In this document: one piece after another, positions 1-8,908 of the stretch
How the letters are laid out: every line of letters begins with the position of its first letter
How positions within the stretch are numbered: position 1 is the first letter of the stretch
NCBI RefSeq assembly: GCF_900142715.1
Contig: NZ_FRBX01000003.1
Span: 186,001-250,000 of the forward strand
Source: Flavobacterium pectinovorum
Lineage (GTDB): Bacteria; Bacteroidota; Bacteroidia; Flavobacteriales; Flavobacteriaceae
DNA: 64,000 nt
Direction of reading: 5' to 3'
Made by a program: the position numbers and the translations under genes
Notes under the pieces: model-generated
The model's database searches: none
What the model was told of the DNA's origin: nothing
Seen by the model: only the letters and a program-made list of their open reading frames with translations

Positions 1-201
1 ACAATCAGAGGATATTCCGCCATTGAAGTTTTGGCTAATGCCGATATTTTAACAGAAGCGATTGCTTTTATCGACAAAGGCGTAATCGAAGGGAAATTAA
101 AACCTGTGATCGATAAAGTTTTTCAGCTTGACGACATTGTAGCTGCGCACAACTATCTCGAATCTAACCAGCAATTTGGTAAAATTGTAGTTACTGTTTA
201 A
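1..201 (+). CDS. Quinone oxidoreductase / zinc-binding dehydrogenase, 3' end only
   Basis: The window opens inside a gene read in frame 1 and ending TAA at 199-201; 66 codons are visible. The C-terminal pattern (a long helix, GKLKPVIDKVFQLDDIVAAH, then LESNQQFGKIVV) is typical of the end of medium-chain dehydrogenase/reductase quinone oxidoreductases, which reduce quinones or enones with NADPH. The N-terminal substrate domain and most of the Rossmann fold lie upstream of the window, so the subfamily cannot be settled. A hairpin terminator follows after 27 bases. Confidence 0.7.
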   Translation, partial: TIRGYSAIEVLANADILTEAIAFIDKGVIEGKLKPVIDKVFQLDDIVAAHNYLESNQQFGKIVVTV

Positions 202-228
202 TTGAAAATTATAAACTAAACAAATTCA

Positions 229-259
229 AAAAAGACCTCATTGCTAATGAGGTCTTTTT
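229..259 (+). terminator. Rho-independent terminator
   Basis: Perfect 11-bp stem (231-241 with 247-257) around a 5-base loop, A-rich before and T-rich after. It ends the dehydrogenase transcript. Confidence 0.8.
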
Positions 260-410
260 GAGTTCTACATCCATACATGTAAATAAAAACAAAAAATTTG
301 AGTTCAGGTATTTTTAAATTCAGCAGCCAATTTAACGGGTTGGGTAAATTATTTCAATACCAATAATTAACCTGAAACTATCTTCGTCATTAATCTTAAA
401 ATTTATACTA

Positions 411-1046
411 ATGACAAAGTTACTGACCACCATTTTATTATTTTGCGCAACGCTATTAATGGCACAAACCGAATCAGATTCATTATCTGAAAAATTCTCA
501 GTTGATTTTGGAGGTTCGTTTGGTGTTTTCGCTCCTTTCAAAGGATCTGGCAAAGGTTTTCCTGATGATAAAAACCAACTTGGCTCTAATGGTGTAACTT
601 TTCTTCAGCTAAACTATAAGGAGCATTATTTTGCTAAATTACAGTTCGGACAAACCACGGTGTCTTATAAATCTATCCAAAATTCTAATGGTTTTAATTC
701 CATCATAGATTCAAAAGCAAACAGCACCACAATAGGTATCAATCTTGGATATCAATATAAAATCAAACATTGGCAGCCTTTTGTAATGCTAGGGTCAGGT
801 ACCTCTTTTATCGACTCTCCTAAAACATCGCTGATAAATGAAAATACGATAAGCTACACTACTAAAACCGGTAATTACCTTTACATCTCAGGAAGTGTTG
901 GTGTTAATTATGTATTCAACAGGTATTTTATTGTTTCTCTTGAAGGACAAGCCTCTACACTTCCAACGGCACCTTCGGGTTCTGATACACATTTAAGCGG
1001 TATGAGTATGCAGCTAGGGTTAAAATCATATCTTTTTAGTTTTTAA
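411..1046 (+). CDS. Outer-membrane beta-barrel protein (porin-family type)
   Basis: A 211-aa protein with a clear signal peptide (LLTTILLFCATLLMAQ, cleavage about residue 19). The mature part is made of alternating amphipathic strands (LQLNYKEHYFAKLQFGQ, IGINLGYQYKI, YLYISGSVGVNYVFNRYFIV) and ends LGLKSYLFSF, with a terminal Phe as usual for outer-membrane barrels. The length fits an 8-strand OmpA-like or OMP_b-brl barrel. Ligand and role are not visible. It sits 6 bases before a small cytoplasmic protein and upstream of a LytS/LytTR pair, so it may be co-transcribed with them, though that is inference. Confidence 0.75.
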   Translation: MTKLLTTILLFCATLLMAQTESDSLSEKFSVDFGGSFGVFAPFKGSGKGFPDDKNQLGSNGVTFLQLNYKEHYFAKLQFGQTTVSYKSIQNSNGFNSIIDSKANSTTIGINLGYQYKIKHWQPFVMLGSGTSFIDSPKTSLINENTISYTTKTGNYLYISGSVGVNYVFNRYFIVSLEGQASTLPTAPSGSDTHLSGMSMQLGLKSYLFSF

Positions 1047-1052
1047 TAATGT

Positions 1053-1271
1053 ATGTGCATGATAATTTCTGTCTATAAAACAAACGTTAACACAAAATCT
1101 AAATTAAGAAAAGTAAAACCTGTTCTTAATAAAGTACTTTTGGATTCTAAATGGAATTTTGATTTAGAAGATTGTGACAAAATTTTAAGAGTCGAGAGTA
1201 ACAAAAGCTGCTCTGAATTTTTAATAACAGAACTTTATAAAGTTGGAATACACTGTGAAGAATTATTTTAG
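1053..1271 (+). CDS. Small HMA-like (ferredoxin-fold) protein
   Basis: A 72-aa protein; Met4 (1062) is an equally possible start because the sequence reads M-C-M-I-I-S-V-Y. Predicted order is strand (IISVYKTNV), helix (LRKVKPVLNKVLL), strands around WNFDLEDCDKILRVES, helix (CSEFLITELYKVG), strand (HCEEL). This is the beta-alpha-beta-beta-alpha-beta pattern of heavy-metal-associated domains, but without the metal-binding CxxC, so metal carriage is not supported. It lies 6 bases after the barrel gene and 44 bases before the sensor kinase. Function unknown. Confidence 0.6.
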   Translation: MCMIISVYKTNVNTKSKLRKVKPVLNKVLLDSKWNFDLEDCDKILRVESNKSCSEFLITELYKVGIHCEELF

Positions 1272-1315
1272 ATGTAATAACCAGGTCATAGTATTGCACT
1301 TTTATTATTAATATT

Positions 1316-2353
1316 ATGTATTTAAGGCGCTATAAATATTTACGTTTATATGGGTATATAGTTTTTACTGTAATCCTGTATCTAATTCTAATACTCCTTA
1401 ATTCTGACGAGAGCAATCTTCAGGGATGGAAGTTTTATACTCTAATGGATTTTATTATTGAAGGATTATTTTGTTTGATCTTTACAGTAGTATTATTTGA
1501 AACCGGTCTTTGGATATCGCAAATTTTTACTAAAAAATCAGTTTCGAAAAAATATAATTTGTCAAGGTTTATTTTTCAGCTGTTGCTTCACATCGTTATT
1601 GTAAGTATTCTCGCTGTTGTATTTTTTAATATTGATCTTCCTCAAAAATATGGGTATGACGACCTTCTTTTAAGACGAGTTTTAATCATTGGCAGTATAT
1701 TTTCTATATTGATAACTACAGGTTTAACCGCCGAACAACTTTTTTTTAAATGGAATGAAAGCAAACTTGAAGCTATAGAAAACAAAAAACAAGCATTACA
1801 ATCAGAACTCAATGCTCTGAAACTTCAATTAGATCCGCATTTTTTATTTAACAACTTAAGTACGCTTACTTCATTAATTGAGGAAAACCAAACTACAGCT
1901 GTGCTATATGTCACCAATCTTTCTGCAGTTTATCGCTATGTTTTGTCCAACAGAAATAAAAATCTGGTAGTTCTAAAAACGGAATTGGATTTTATAACCG
2001 AATATTTGTTTCTGTATCAAATCAGGTATGGATCTTCTATCGCTATCCATATCGAGGAAAATAATTCTAATTTAAGTAAATTTATACCGCCTTTAACGCT
2101 ACAGCTTTTGATTGAAAATGCAATAAAGCACAACTCTTTTTCCTCGACGATGCCGCTTATTATCAGCATTAGTTATGAAGATCAATGGATAATAATACAG
2201 AATAACAAGTCGGCTAAATTTACCAAAGAACCCAGCGAAGGAATTGGTCTGGCACATATTTACCATAGTTATAAAATAATAGGCAACACGCCTCCTGTGG
2301 TCAATGATTTGGACACAATTTTTGAAGTTCGAATACCTTTACTTAACAATTAA
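1316..2353 (+). CDS. LytS/YehU-type sensor histidine kinase
   Basis: A 345-aa inner-membrane kinase. Four hydrophobic segments (about residues 11-29, 42-62, 85-105, 119-138) are followed by a coiled-coil linker (EAIENKKQALQSELNALKLQ) and the His_kinase motif LDPHFLFNNL with phospho-acceptor His175. The C-terminal ATPase has the N-box LLIENAIKHNSF and a GIGLAHI glycine box. It has no periplasmic sensor domain beyond the short loops, so the signal is probably membrane-borne or internal. The LytTR regulator begins 9 bases downstream and is the obvious partner. Confidence 0.92.
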   Translation: MYLRRYKYLRLYGYIVFTVILYLILILLNSDESNLQGWKFYTLMDFIIEGLFCLIFTVVLFETGLWISQIFTKKSVSKKYNLSRFIFQLLLHIVIVSILAVVFFNIDLPQKYGYDDLLLRRVLIIGSIFSILITTGLTAEQLFFKWNESKLEAIENKKQALQSELNALKLQLDPHFLFNNLSTLTSLIEENQTTAVLYVTNLSAVYRYVLSNRNKNLVVLKTELDFITEYLFLYQIRYGSSIAIHIEENNSNLSKFIPPLTLQLLIENAIKHNSFSSTMPLIISISYEDQWIIIQNNKSAKFTKEPSEGIGLAHIYHSYKIIGNTPPVVNDLDTIFEVRIPLLNN

Positions 2354-2362
2354 AAGTACTTT

Positions 2363-3124
2363 ATGATAACTGTTTTAATTATAGAAGATGAGGCTGCCAA
2401 TGCTGCAAGACTGCAAAAAATGCTTTTACAATCAGAAGAAGAAATTGTAGTTACGGCAGTTTTACAAACAGTGCGCGAGAGTATTGCCTGGCTTGAAACA
2501 GAAAAAAGCCCTGACATTATTTTTATGGATATTCGCCTTACAGATGGTCTTAGTTTTGAAATTTTCAATCAGGTGAATATCAAATCGTATGTTATTTTTA
2601 CAACTGCTTATGATGAATATGCCTTGCAGGCATTTGAAGTAAACGGAATAGATTATCTTTTAAAGCCTATCGAACAAAAAAAATTGGATTCGAGTATCAA
2701 AAGAATTAAAAGTTTTATAACTCCTGAGCCTGACAACAGTGTTGTGGAAATTCCAAAAAAAATGCGCCTGCATAAAGAGATTTATAGATCCCGATTTTTA
2801 ATTAACCATAAAGATTTATTCATTACAATCCCCTGCACTAATATTGCTTATTTTAATTCTGAAAATAAAATAGTACAGCTTACAACACATTCCAACCAAA
2901 AATATGTCGTCAAGCAAACGCTGGATGAATTAATACAAGAATTAAATCCCAATGATTTTTTTAAAGTGAGCAGAAACTACATCGTTTCTTTAAAATCAAT
3001 CCATAAGCTATCCCAATCTTTTGATTATAAACTAAAACTGGAACTCACTCCGGCAATTAATGAAATAATACTGATAAGCAGAGAGCGTGGCATTTCTTTT
3101 AAAAACTGGCTTGACAGCAAATGA
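2363..3124 (+). CDS. LytTR-family response regulator
   Basis: A 253-aa regulator. The receiver domain (about 1-120) has the acidic pair in IIEDE, the phospho-acceptor Asp56 in IIFMDIRL, the switch Thr in FTTAYDEYAL and the Lys in YLLKPI. A linker leads to a LytTR DNA-binding domain (about 150-250), recognisable from FFKVSRNYIVSLKSI and the strands around it. It pairs with the kinase 9 bases upstream. In this family the targets are often a neighbouring membrane or export gene; here the OM barrel at the start of the block is a possible target, but no direct-repeat operator was identified. Confidence 0.93.
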   Translation: MITVLIIEDEAANAARLQKMLLQSEEEIVVTAVLQTVRESIAWLETEKSPDIIFMDIRLTDGLSFEIFNQVNIKSYVIFTTAYDEYALQAFEVNGIDYLLKPIEQKKLDSSIKRIKSFITPEPDNSVVEIPKKMRLHKEIYRSRFLINHKDLFITIPCTNIAYFNSENKIVQLTTHSNQKYVVKQTLDELIQELNPNDFFKVSRNYIVSLKSIHKLSQSFDYKLKLELTPAINEIILISRERGISFKNWLDSK

Positions 3125-3175
3125 TTTTGGGATTTCAAATTAATTTATTAAACGAAATAATCTCATATAAAAAAC

Positions 3176-3205
3176 AAAAAAGCCACTCGCTAGAATGGCT
3201 TAATC
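3176..3205. terminator. Probable bidirectional terminator between convergent genes
   Basis: Imperfect 9-bp stem AAGCCACTC / GAATGGCTT (one mismatch), with A-rich and T-containing flanks. It lies between the LytTR gene (+) and the oxidoreductase (-). Confidence 0.5.
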
Positions 3206-3229
3206 TCAAAATTAATTTGGTTTTTATTT

Positions 3230-4153
3230 CTAATCTATAAAAAGTACAACCTTGCCGTTTACGCCGCCAGCTGTTAAAAAATCCTGAGCTATGGCGGCGT
3301 CTTCAAGCTTAAATGTTTTGGAAACAATTGTTTTGAATTTCCCCGCTTTTATCAAATCAATTCCGCTTTGTAAAGTCTTGGCAGAGATATCAGAAACCAC
3401 AAAATAAGCTTTTACATTGTATTGTTCTGCCAGCTCTTGCGATGGCGGCATAGCGATACTCAAAAGTTTACCACCAGGTTTTAAAACTTGAAAAAGTTTT
3501 ACCTGAGCTTCGCCTCCGGCTGTATCTGCAACTAAATCAACATCTTTTGCAATACCTGAAACGTCCTGCAATTTATAATCAATCACTTCGTCGGCACCAA
3601 GGCTTTTTGCTAATGCCACACCGTTTCCAGAGGCTGTTGCAATAACGTATGCGCCGGCTGCTTTTGCCATTTGCACCATTGCACCACCAACTGCGCCGGC
3701 CCCACCCTGAATCAAAACTTTTTGACCTTTTTCTAATTTTCCTTCTGTAAATAAAACAGATTGAGAAGTACCAATATTAACGACCATTGAAGCTCCTTCT
3801 TCAAAAGACAAACCTTCGGGTTTTAGCAAAACAAAATTTTCGTTTGCAGTTGCATATTCTGCGTAAGCATTTTTCCAGGTAAGAGCAATAACCTCATCTC
3901 CAACTTTAAATTTTGATACACCTCCGCCAACGGCAACAATTATTCCTGCAGCTTCACCGCCCGGTATAAAAGGCATTTCTACAGGGCGGATTTCCTTCAT
4001 TAATCCCATTCGTATTTTCATATCTATTGGATTCACGCCTACTGCTTTAACCTGAATTAAAACATCATTTTCATTTTGAATTGATGGTATCGAAACCTCA
4101 ACGAGTTCAATCACAGCTGAACTTCCGTAATCTTTGTATTGTATTGCTTTCAT
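3230..4153 (-). CDS. NADP-dependent quinone oxidoreductase (MDR superfamily)
   Basis: A 307-aa medium-chain dehydrogenase/reductase of the zinc-independent quinone-oxidoreductase type. Seen are the N-terminal GroES-like domain (VNPIDMKIRMG, IPGGEAAGIIVAVG, KVGDEVIA) and a Rossmann nucleotide site VLIQGGAGAVGG at about 147-158. It would reduce quinones or alpha,beta-unsaturated ketones with NADPH in the cytoplasm. Its ATG overlaps the stop of the upstream Old Yellow Enzyme gene by one base (TAATG), so the two are translationally coupled and probably act on related electrophiles. Confidence 0.88.
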   Translation of the reverse strand: MKAIQYKDYGSSAVIELVEVSIPSIQNENDVLIQVKAVGVNPIDMKIRMGLMKEIRPVEMPFIPGGEAAGIIVAVGGGVSKFKVGDEVIALTWKNAYAEYATANENFVLLKPEGLSFEEGASMVVNIGTSQSVLFTEGKLEKGQKVLIQGGAGAVGGAMVQMAKAAGAYVIATASGNGVALAKSLGADEVIDYKLQDVSGIAKDVDLVADTAGGEAQVKLFQVLKPGGKLLSIAMPPSQELAEQYNVKAYFVVSDISAKTLQSGIDLIKAGKFKTIVSKTFKLEDAAIAQDFLTAGGVNGKVVLFID

Positions 4154-5226
4154 TATTTTGAAGTATAAAGTGGATAATCTGTATAACCTGTTTCACCTGG
4201 AGAATACAATGTACCGAAGTCTACATCATTGAGGGAAAGATTTTTTCCAATACGTTTTACAAAATCGGGATTCGCGAGAAATCCGCGCCCAAAAGCAACA
4301 AGATCTGCAGAATTGTCCAATAGTTTTTCTTCGGCTGTTTCTGCTGTAAGTCCATTACAAATTATGATTGTATTGGTAAATACGGCACGGATTGCCTTAT
4401 ATGTTTTTTCCGGAATTTCAGGATTGGTCGAAAGATGAATATAGGCGATTCCTAATTTATCCAGTTCACTGCTTAGGTAAGTATAGGTTTGATGCACTTC
4501 TTCTGAATCATATGCAGCCTGATCACTTAATTGAGAAAACGGAGAAAAACGTATTCCGACTTTATCCGAACCTATAGCTGCTGCAATTGCTTCTGAAATC
4601 TCTAAAATAAGTCTGCTTCTGTTGATAAGATTGCCACCGTAAAGATCTGTCCTGTTATTTACATTTGGATTTAAAAATTGTTCCAGTAAATATCCATTGG
4701 CACCATGAAGTTCTACACCATCAAAACCGGCAAGAATTGCATTTTTAGAAGCATTTACAAAATCTTCAATAACACGCGTTATCCCATCTAAACTAAGAGC
4801 CACCGGAACAGAGTTTTCCTGCATGCCCAGAGAATCAGTAAAAATTTCACCTGCCGCCTTGATATCCGAAGGTCCTACGGGCAGAATTCCGTTTGGCAGA
4901 TTGGCAACATGTGCGATACGCCCGGTATGCATTAGCTGCAGAAAAATTTTTGATCCGTTTTGATGTACGGCATCTGTAACTTTTTTCCAGCCTGCAACCT
5001 GCGCTTCAGAATAAATTCCGGGAATGCGCGGATATCCCAATCCTTCAGGACTTGGCGAGGTACCTTCGGTAATAATCAAACCAGCACCAGAGCGTTGTGC
5101 ATAATAGTTTGCCATGAGTTCATTTGGAAGATTGTCTATAGCTCTGCTTCGGGTCATCGGCGCCATTACCAGATGATTTTTAAATTTTATGGTGCCTTTC
5201 TCAAAAGGTGTAAGTAACTTTTTCAT
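4153..5226 (-). CDS. Alkene reductase (Old Yellow Enzyme family)
   Basis: A 357-aa FMN TIM barrel matching NemA/OYE proteins. MAPMTRSRA near the N terminus binds FMN, and HGANGYLLEQF supplies His174 and Asn177 for the carbonyl of the enone plus Tyr179 as proton donor. The FMN-phosphate loop is near CNGLTAETAEE and FGRGFLANPDF. It reduces activated C=C bonds of enones, maleimides or nitro compounds using NAD(P)H. It is first in a two-gene operon with the quinone oxidoreductase; an AraC regulator on the same strand lies 123 bases upstream and is a plausible controller. Confidence 0.92.
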   Translation of the reverse strand: MKKLLTPFEKGTIKFKNHLVMAPMTRSRAIDNLPNELMANYYAQRSGAGLIITEGTSPSPEGLGYPRIPGIYSEAQVAGWKKVTDAVHQNGSKIFLQLMHTGRIAHVANLPNGILPVGPSDIKAAGEIFTDSLGMQENSVPVALSLDGITRVIEDFVNASKNAILAGFDGVELHGANGYLLEQFLNPNVNNRTDLYGGNLINRSRLILEISEAIAAAIGSDKVGIRFSPFSQLSDQAAYDSEEVHQTYTYLSSELDKLGIAYIHLSTNPEIPEKTYKAIRAVFTNTIIICNGLTAETAEEKLLDNSADLVAFGRGFLANPDFVKRIGKNLSLNDVDFGTLYSPGETGYTDYPLYTSK

Positions 5227-5349
5227 TTTGTTCTATTTAATTATAGGAACAAATTTAGAAGTAAACAAATGGGTAAAATAACCAAAAAAGACACAAGAAT
5301 AGTCCTATCCGACAGTTACATTTTTAATATCGAAGATGAAAAAGGATAC

Positions 5350-6345
5350 TTATATAGTATAAGAAAACTTTTTGGGTGTGATGCCGTACTGCTTCTCAAA
5401 TAATCTGCTGAAATGACTAAGGTTTGAAAATCCCAACTCGTAACCAACTTCAGAAACAGAATGTTTGGCTTGCTTTAACAGAAAAGCTGCTTCTTCCATC
5501 CTCGCTTTCTGATAATAATTATAGATGGTATCTCCAAATGTTTGTTTGAACAGCTGCTTGAGTTTCGTTTCGCTCATTGAAGCAATAATAGCCAATTCAC
5601 TTAAAACCGGCGGAGTACTAAGATCGTTTAGTATTTCGTTGCGAATGATTAGAAGTTTTTGCGCATCGTTACTATTTATATTCTTAAAAGTTGTGTTCTC
5701 CCGAAGTGATAATTTACTAAAAAGCAAATACATTAATTCCTGTACTTTAATTTGTACATAAAAATTATTCATAGAATTATTCATAGAATTATTCATGTCG
5801 ACCGATACAATATTTTTAAGAAGCAACTGCATTTCAGGATCCAGATTTTCGAAAAAAAGAAAAGAAGCGTCTTCGGCAGTAATAGTTTGTATTGTAGTGT
5901 TAGGCTTTTCTATAGATAAAACCGAATGCAATCTGCTGGCAGTAATACCCACTACAACATACTGAATATTGCTTCCGGCAGGAAAACGAATTTCTGTTCG
6001 CAAATCATTTGTAGAAAGAATTATAGACGAATCGTTCTTTTGAAAAAATTGGATATTTTCCTCGTTATTACATTTAACCTCAAGATCTTCTTTATTATTA
6101 TAAAAGAAAATAGTCCGCACATTATTCGCCTTTACTGCCGGATTACGTTTAAGAATTAAATCTTCCTTTAATATATACCGATGAATCGTTAATTTAAAAT
6201 CATCTCCAAAACCAACTTTACGCACATAACCTTCACCCAGGCTTGCAGGAATTTGCAATACATTATCTCGCACAGGAACATTTATTTGTTTTGAAAACAA
6301 AGTTATAAAGTCAAAACCCGGTGCTGCTGTAAATTCAAAAATCAT
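5350..6345 (-). CDS. AraC-family transcriptional regulator
   Basis: A 331-aa regulator. The N-terminal two thirds is an unassigned sensor region. The C-terminal about 100 residues are a two-HTH AraC domain: SELAIIASMSETKLKQLFKQ, then the second helix-turn-helix VSEVGYELGFSNLSHFSRLF and the family tail YGITPKKF. A 12-bp unit is repeated in the gene (5763-5796), encoding the run MNNSMNNSMNN, an in-frame expansion in the linker. It lies upstream of the OYE/quinone reductase pair and divergent from an SDR gene, so it may regulate either. Confidence 0.88.
   Translation of the reverse strand: MIFEFTAAPGFDFITLFSKQINVPVRDNVLQIPASLGEGYVRKVGFGDDFKLTIHRYILKEDLILKRNPAVKANNVRTIFFYNNKEDLEVKCNNEENIQFFQKNDSSIILSTNDLRTEIRFPAGSNIQYVVVGITASRLHSVLSIEKPNTTIQTITAEDASFLFFENLDPEMQLLLKNIVSVDMNNSMNNSMNNFYVQIKVQELMYLLFSKLSLRENTTFKNINSNDAQKLLIIRNEILNDLSTPPVLSELAIIASMSETKLKQLFKQTFGDTIYNYYQKARMEEAAFLLKQAKHSVSEVGYELGFSNLSHFSRLFEKQYGITPKKFSYTI
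5763..5796 (-). repeat. 12-bp tandem repeat inside the AraC gene
   Basis: Almost three perfect copies of AATTATTCATAG, in frame, coding for MNNS repeats. Copy-number change would alter length by four residues without a frameshift. Confidence 0.8.
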
Positions 6346-6531
6346 TAGGAAGCTATAGAGAATACTAAATTACTGCAAATAATTATATTTTACTCTTATA
6401 ACTCATTTTATAGTTGGAGTTATTGCCAAAAACAAATTGTAAAAATGTATCACGTCTTCCGACTTTTGTATAAGTACTAACGATCACCCGTACTCTAAAT
6501 TTGCCTCATTATTAATCATATAAACAATAAA

Positions 6532-7320
6532 ATGAGCAAAACAATTTTAATCACAGGAGCATCTTCAGGTTTTGGATTGATGCTGGCTAATGACCTTCAC
6601 AAAAAAGGGTTTAACATAATTGGAACAAGCCGCGAACCGGAAAAATACAAAGTTCCGTTTAAATTAATGCGTTTGGATATTGACGACGATAATTCTATTA
6701 ATGAATTTAAAGAAAGACTCTCTAAAGAAACCAAACAACTGGATGTTTTAGTAAACAATGCCGGTTTTATGATAACGGGTATTGCAGAAGAAACGCCTAT
6801 TGATGTAGCCAGAAAACAATTTGAAACCAACTTTTGGGGAACCGTTAAAGTAACAAATGCAATTATACCTTATTTTAGAAAACAAAAATTTGGACAAATT
6901 ATTACTGTTAGCTCGATTGTTGGATTGATTGGACCACCAAATTTATCGTACTATTCTGCTTCGAAACATGCTGTAGAAGGATATTTTAAATCATTACGTT
7001 TTGAGTTGAATCAGTTTAACATTAAAGTTAGTGTTGTAGAGCCTGTATGGTTTAAAACAAATTTAGGGCATAATGCCATTTCTTCAACAGGAAATATCGG
7101 GGATTATAATACCTACAGAAAACTTGTCAATGCAGCTACTCAAAAAGGTTTAGACGAAGCAGAATCTCCAAATGCCGTTGCTAAAATTATCATTAAACTA
7201 ATTGGCACAAAAGAACCTAAGTTTAGTAATCCGGTTGGTAAAATGTCGGGAATGATTGTTTTTCTGCAGCATTATGCACCAAAAATGTTCGAAAACTCGA
7301 TACTAAAAAGTATTAAATAA
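6532..7320 (+). CDS. Short-chain dehydrogenase/reductase
   Basis: A 262-aa classical SDR. It has the cofactor motif TGASSGFG (residues 9-16), LDIDDD after beta-3, NNAG at 75-78, Ser127/128 in VSSIVG and the catalytic YSASK with Tyr141 and Lys145. Substrate cannot be told from sequence. A -7 box TAAATTTG lies at 6496-6503. It is divergent from the AraC gene at 5350-6345 and followed by an ABM-domain protein and another AraC regulator, together looking like a small oxidative or xenobiotic response group. Confidence 0.9.
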   Translation: MSKTILITGASSGFGLMLANDLHKKGFNIIGTSREPEKYKVPFKLMRLDIDDDNSINEFKERLSKETKQLDVLVNNAGFMITGIAEETPIDVARKQFETNFWGTVKVTNAIIPYFRKQKFGQIITVSSIVGLIGPPNLSYYSASKHAVEGYFKSLRFELNQFNIKVSVVEPVWFKTNLGHNAISSTGNIGDYNTYRKLVNAATQKGLDEAESPNAVAKIIIKLIGTKEPKFSNPVGKMSGMIVFLQHYAPKMFENSILKSIK

Positions 7321-7409
7321 ATAATTCTGACAAACACAAATTAATAAATGTATAGTTGGAATGTTTTAAGATTGTTTAGCATTCCAATTTTATATTTAAA
7401 ACAAGAAAA

Positions 7410-7703
7410 ATGAAAAATAAAATTATAACAAACGCCGTACTTAAAATAGATCCTCAATTTATCAATGAAGTACTTCCATTTGCAATCGAAACAAGAAATC
7501 ATATTTTACTTGAAGAAGGATGCGAAATTTTCATATTGATGAGAAAAACAGATGAACCTCATACACTCGTAATTTTTGCTGTTTATACCTCAAAACAAAC
7601 TTATGACTGGCATCTTGAGCAAGATTATGTGAAAAGTTTTTTTGCTTTTTTGAATGGAAAACTGACGAATACCCCAGAAGTAACTTATCTTGAAGAAATT
7701 TGA
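7410..7703 (+). CDS. Putative quinol monooxygenase (ABM domain)
   Basis: A 97-aa protein with the dimeric alpha+beta barrel pattern of antibiotic-biosynthesis monooxygenase/YgiN proteins: a first strand ITNAVLKIDP, helix INEVLPFAIETRNHILLEEGC, strand EIFILMRKTDEPHTLVIFAVY, helix TYDWHLEQDYVKSFF, and a final strand. The family oxidises quinols without a cofactor or acts as a stress protein. It lies 89 bases after the SDR gene on the same strand. A second protein of this fold is at 15677-15955. Confidence 0.75.
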   Translation: MKNKIITNAVLKIDPQFINEVLPFAIETRNHILLEEGCEIFILMRKTDEPHTLVIFAVYTSKQTYDWHLEQDYVKSFFAFLNGKLTNTPEVTYLEEI

Positions 7704-7753
7704 GTAGTGATAAATTTTAAAGCGTAGATTTATAATGTATAAAACTGTAAAGA

Positions 7754-8650
7754 ATGAAAAATTACAAAACGATAAGTGAACTCTATATTTCCAATGGATT
7801 TCCGCCACCTGAAAATCCTTTGCTTGGTTTGGTGACGTTTGAAGAACTAAAAAACTGCACGTTTGCTGAAACAGAATTCACAATGAATTTTTATAAAATA
7901 GCTTTAAAAAAAGTAAAATCAGGAACCATTTTATACGGAAAAACGAAGTACGATCATGACAATGGTTCGATGGCATTTGTAAAACCGGGTCAGAAAATTA
8001 CAATGAGCGATATTGAACTCACAGAAAAAGGCTTTATGATTTATATTGATGAAGATTTTTTAATGAATACCAATCTTTATTCAGAAATAAAAAAATATGG
8101 CTTTTTTGATTATGAAGTAAATGAAGCTTTGCACTTATCACCCAAGGAAGAAGAAACCATTTGGGATTTGTTTCATAAAATAAGACTGGAATATTACAAT
8201 AACCAGGATGATTTTAGTAAAGATATTATGCTGACTCATATTGACTCTATCCTAAAATATTCGCAACGCTATTACAAACGACAATTCTTAAACAGAACCT
8301 CAATATCCGGAACAATAATTACCAAGTTTACCGAGATACTTAAGTTATATTTCGAAAGTGGAAAACTTCAAAAGGAAGGATTGCCAACCGTAAAATATAT
8401 GGCAACACAACTATCATTATCTGCAAGATATTTAAGCGATTTATTGAAACAGGAAACTGGTAAAACAGCTTTGGAACACATCCATATTTCTTTGGTTACA
8501 GAAGCCAAAAATCTCTTGTTGAGCACTGACAATACAGTAGCTGAAACAGCCTATCAACTTGGTTTTGAGAATCCTCCTTATTTTTCCAGATTATTTAAAA
8601 AAGAAGTTGGATTAACGCCAACAGAATATCGGGAACAGTTTTTGAATTAA
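7754..8650 (+). CDS. AraC-family transcriptional regulator
   Basis: A 298-aa regulator with an N-terminal cupin-like effector domain (FVKPGQKITMSD, DEDFLMNTNLYSEIKKYGFFDY) and a C-terminal AraC HTH pair: VKYMATQLSLSARYLSDLLK, then VAETAYQLGFENPPYFSRLF and the tail VGLTPTEYREQF. It follows the ABM-domain gene by 50 bases and ends at a strong terminator. Probable regulator of the SDR/ABM genes upstream, inferred from position only. Confidence 0.9.
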   Translation: MKNYKTISELYISNGFPPPENPLLGLVTFEELKNCTFAETEFTMNFYKIALKKVKSGTILYGKTKYDHDNGSMAFVKPGQKITMSDIELTEKGFMIYIDEDFLMNTNLYSEIKKYGFFDYEVNEALHLSPKEEETIWDLFHKIRLEYYNNQDDFSKDIMLTHIDSILKYSQRYYKRQFLNRTSISGTIITKFTEILKLYFESGKLQKEGLPTVKYMATQLSLSARYLSDLLKQETGKTALEHIHISLVTEAKNLLLSTDNTVAETAYQLGFENPPYFSRLFKKEVGLTPTEYREQFLN

Positions 8651-8680
8651 TAGAAGAATCTTCTTTGATTTATTATAACA

Positions 8681-8707
8681 AAAAAGCCACTCGTTTGAGT
8701 GGCTTTT
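8681..8707 (+). terminator. Rho-independent terminator
   Basis: Perfect 11-bp stem AAAAGCCACTC / GAGTGGCTTTT with a 4-base loop. The symmetric A/T flanks would also serve the tRNA cluster on the opposite strand. Confidence 0.8.
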
Positions 8708-8711
8708 GATG

Positions 8712-8785
8712 TGATCCCAGAAGGATTCGAACCTTCGACCTACGCATTAGAAGTGCGTTGCTCTATCCAGCTGAGCTATGGAACC
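8712..8785 (-). tRNA. tRNA-Arg (anticodon TCT)
   Basis: On the minus strand the 74-nt sequence begins GGTTCCA and closes with TGGGATC plus discriminator A. D-arm AGCTCAGCTGGATAGAGC, anticodon loop CTTCTAA and T-arm GGTTCGAATCC are all present. CCA is not encoded. Last of three tandem tRNAs. Confidence 0.93.
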
Positions 8786-8818
8786 ATAAAATTTTTTATT
8801 AAAAACTCTTAAAAAAAG

Positions 8819-8893
8819 TCGGGGTGGCAGGATTCGAACCTGCGGCCTCCTGCTCCCAAAGCAGGCGCGATAACCGGGCTACGCTACACCCCG
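8819..8893 (-). tRNA. tRNA-Pro (anticodon TGG)
   Basis: 75 nt on the minus strand. The acceptor stem CGGGGTG pairs with CACCCCG and the discriminator is A; the anticodon loop is TTTGGGA and the T-arm GGTTCGAATCC is intact. CCA not encoded. Middle gene of the cluster. Confidence 0.93.
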
Positions 8894-8908
8894 AAGGCAA
8901 AAATTAAG

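Noticed and set aside
332..553. A 73-codon minus-strand frame overlapping the start of the outer-membrane protein gene
   Set aside because: It covers the signal-peptide codons and promoter of the real gene and shows no domain or start-site features.
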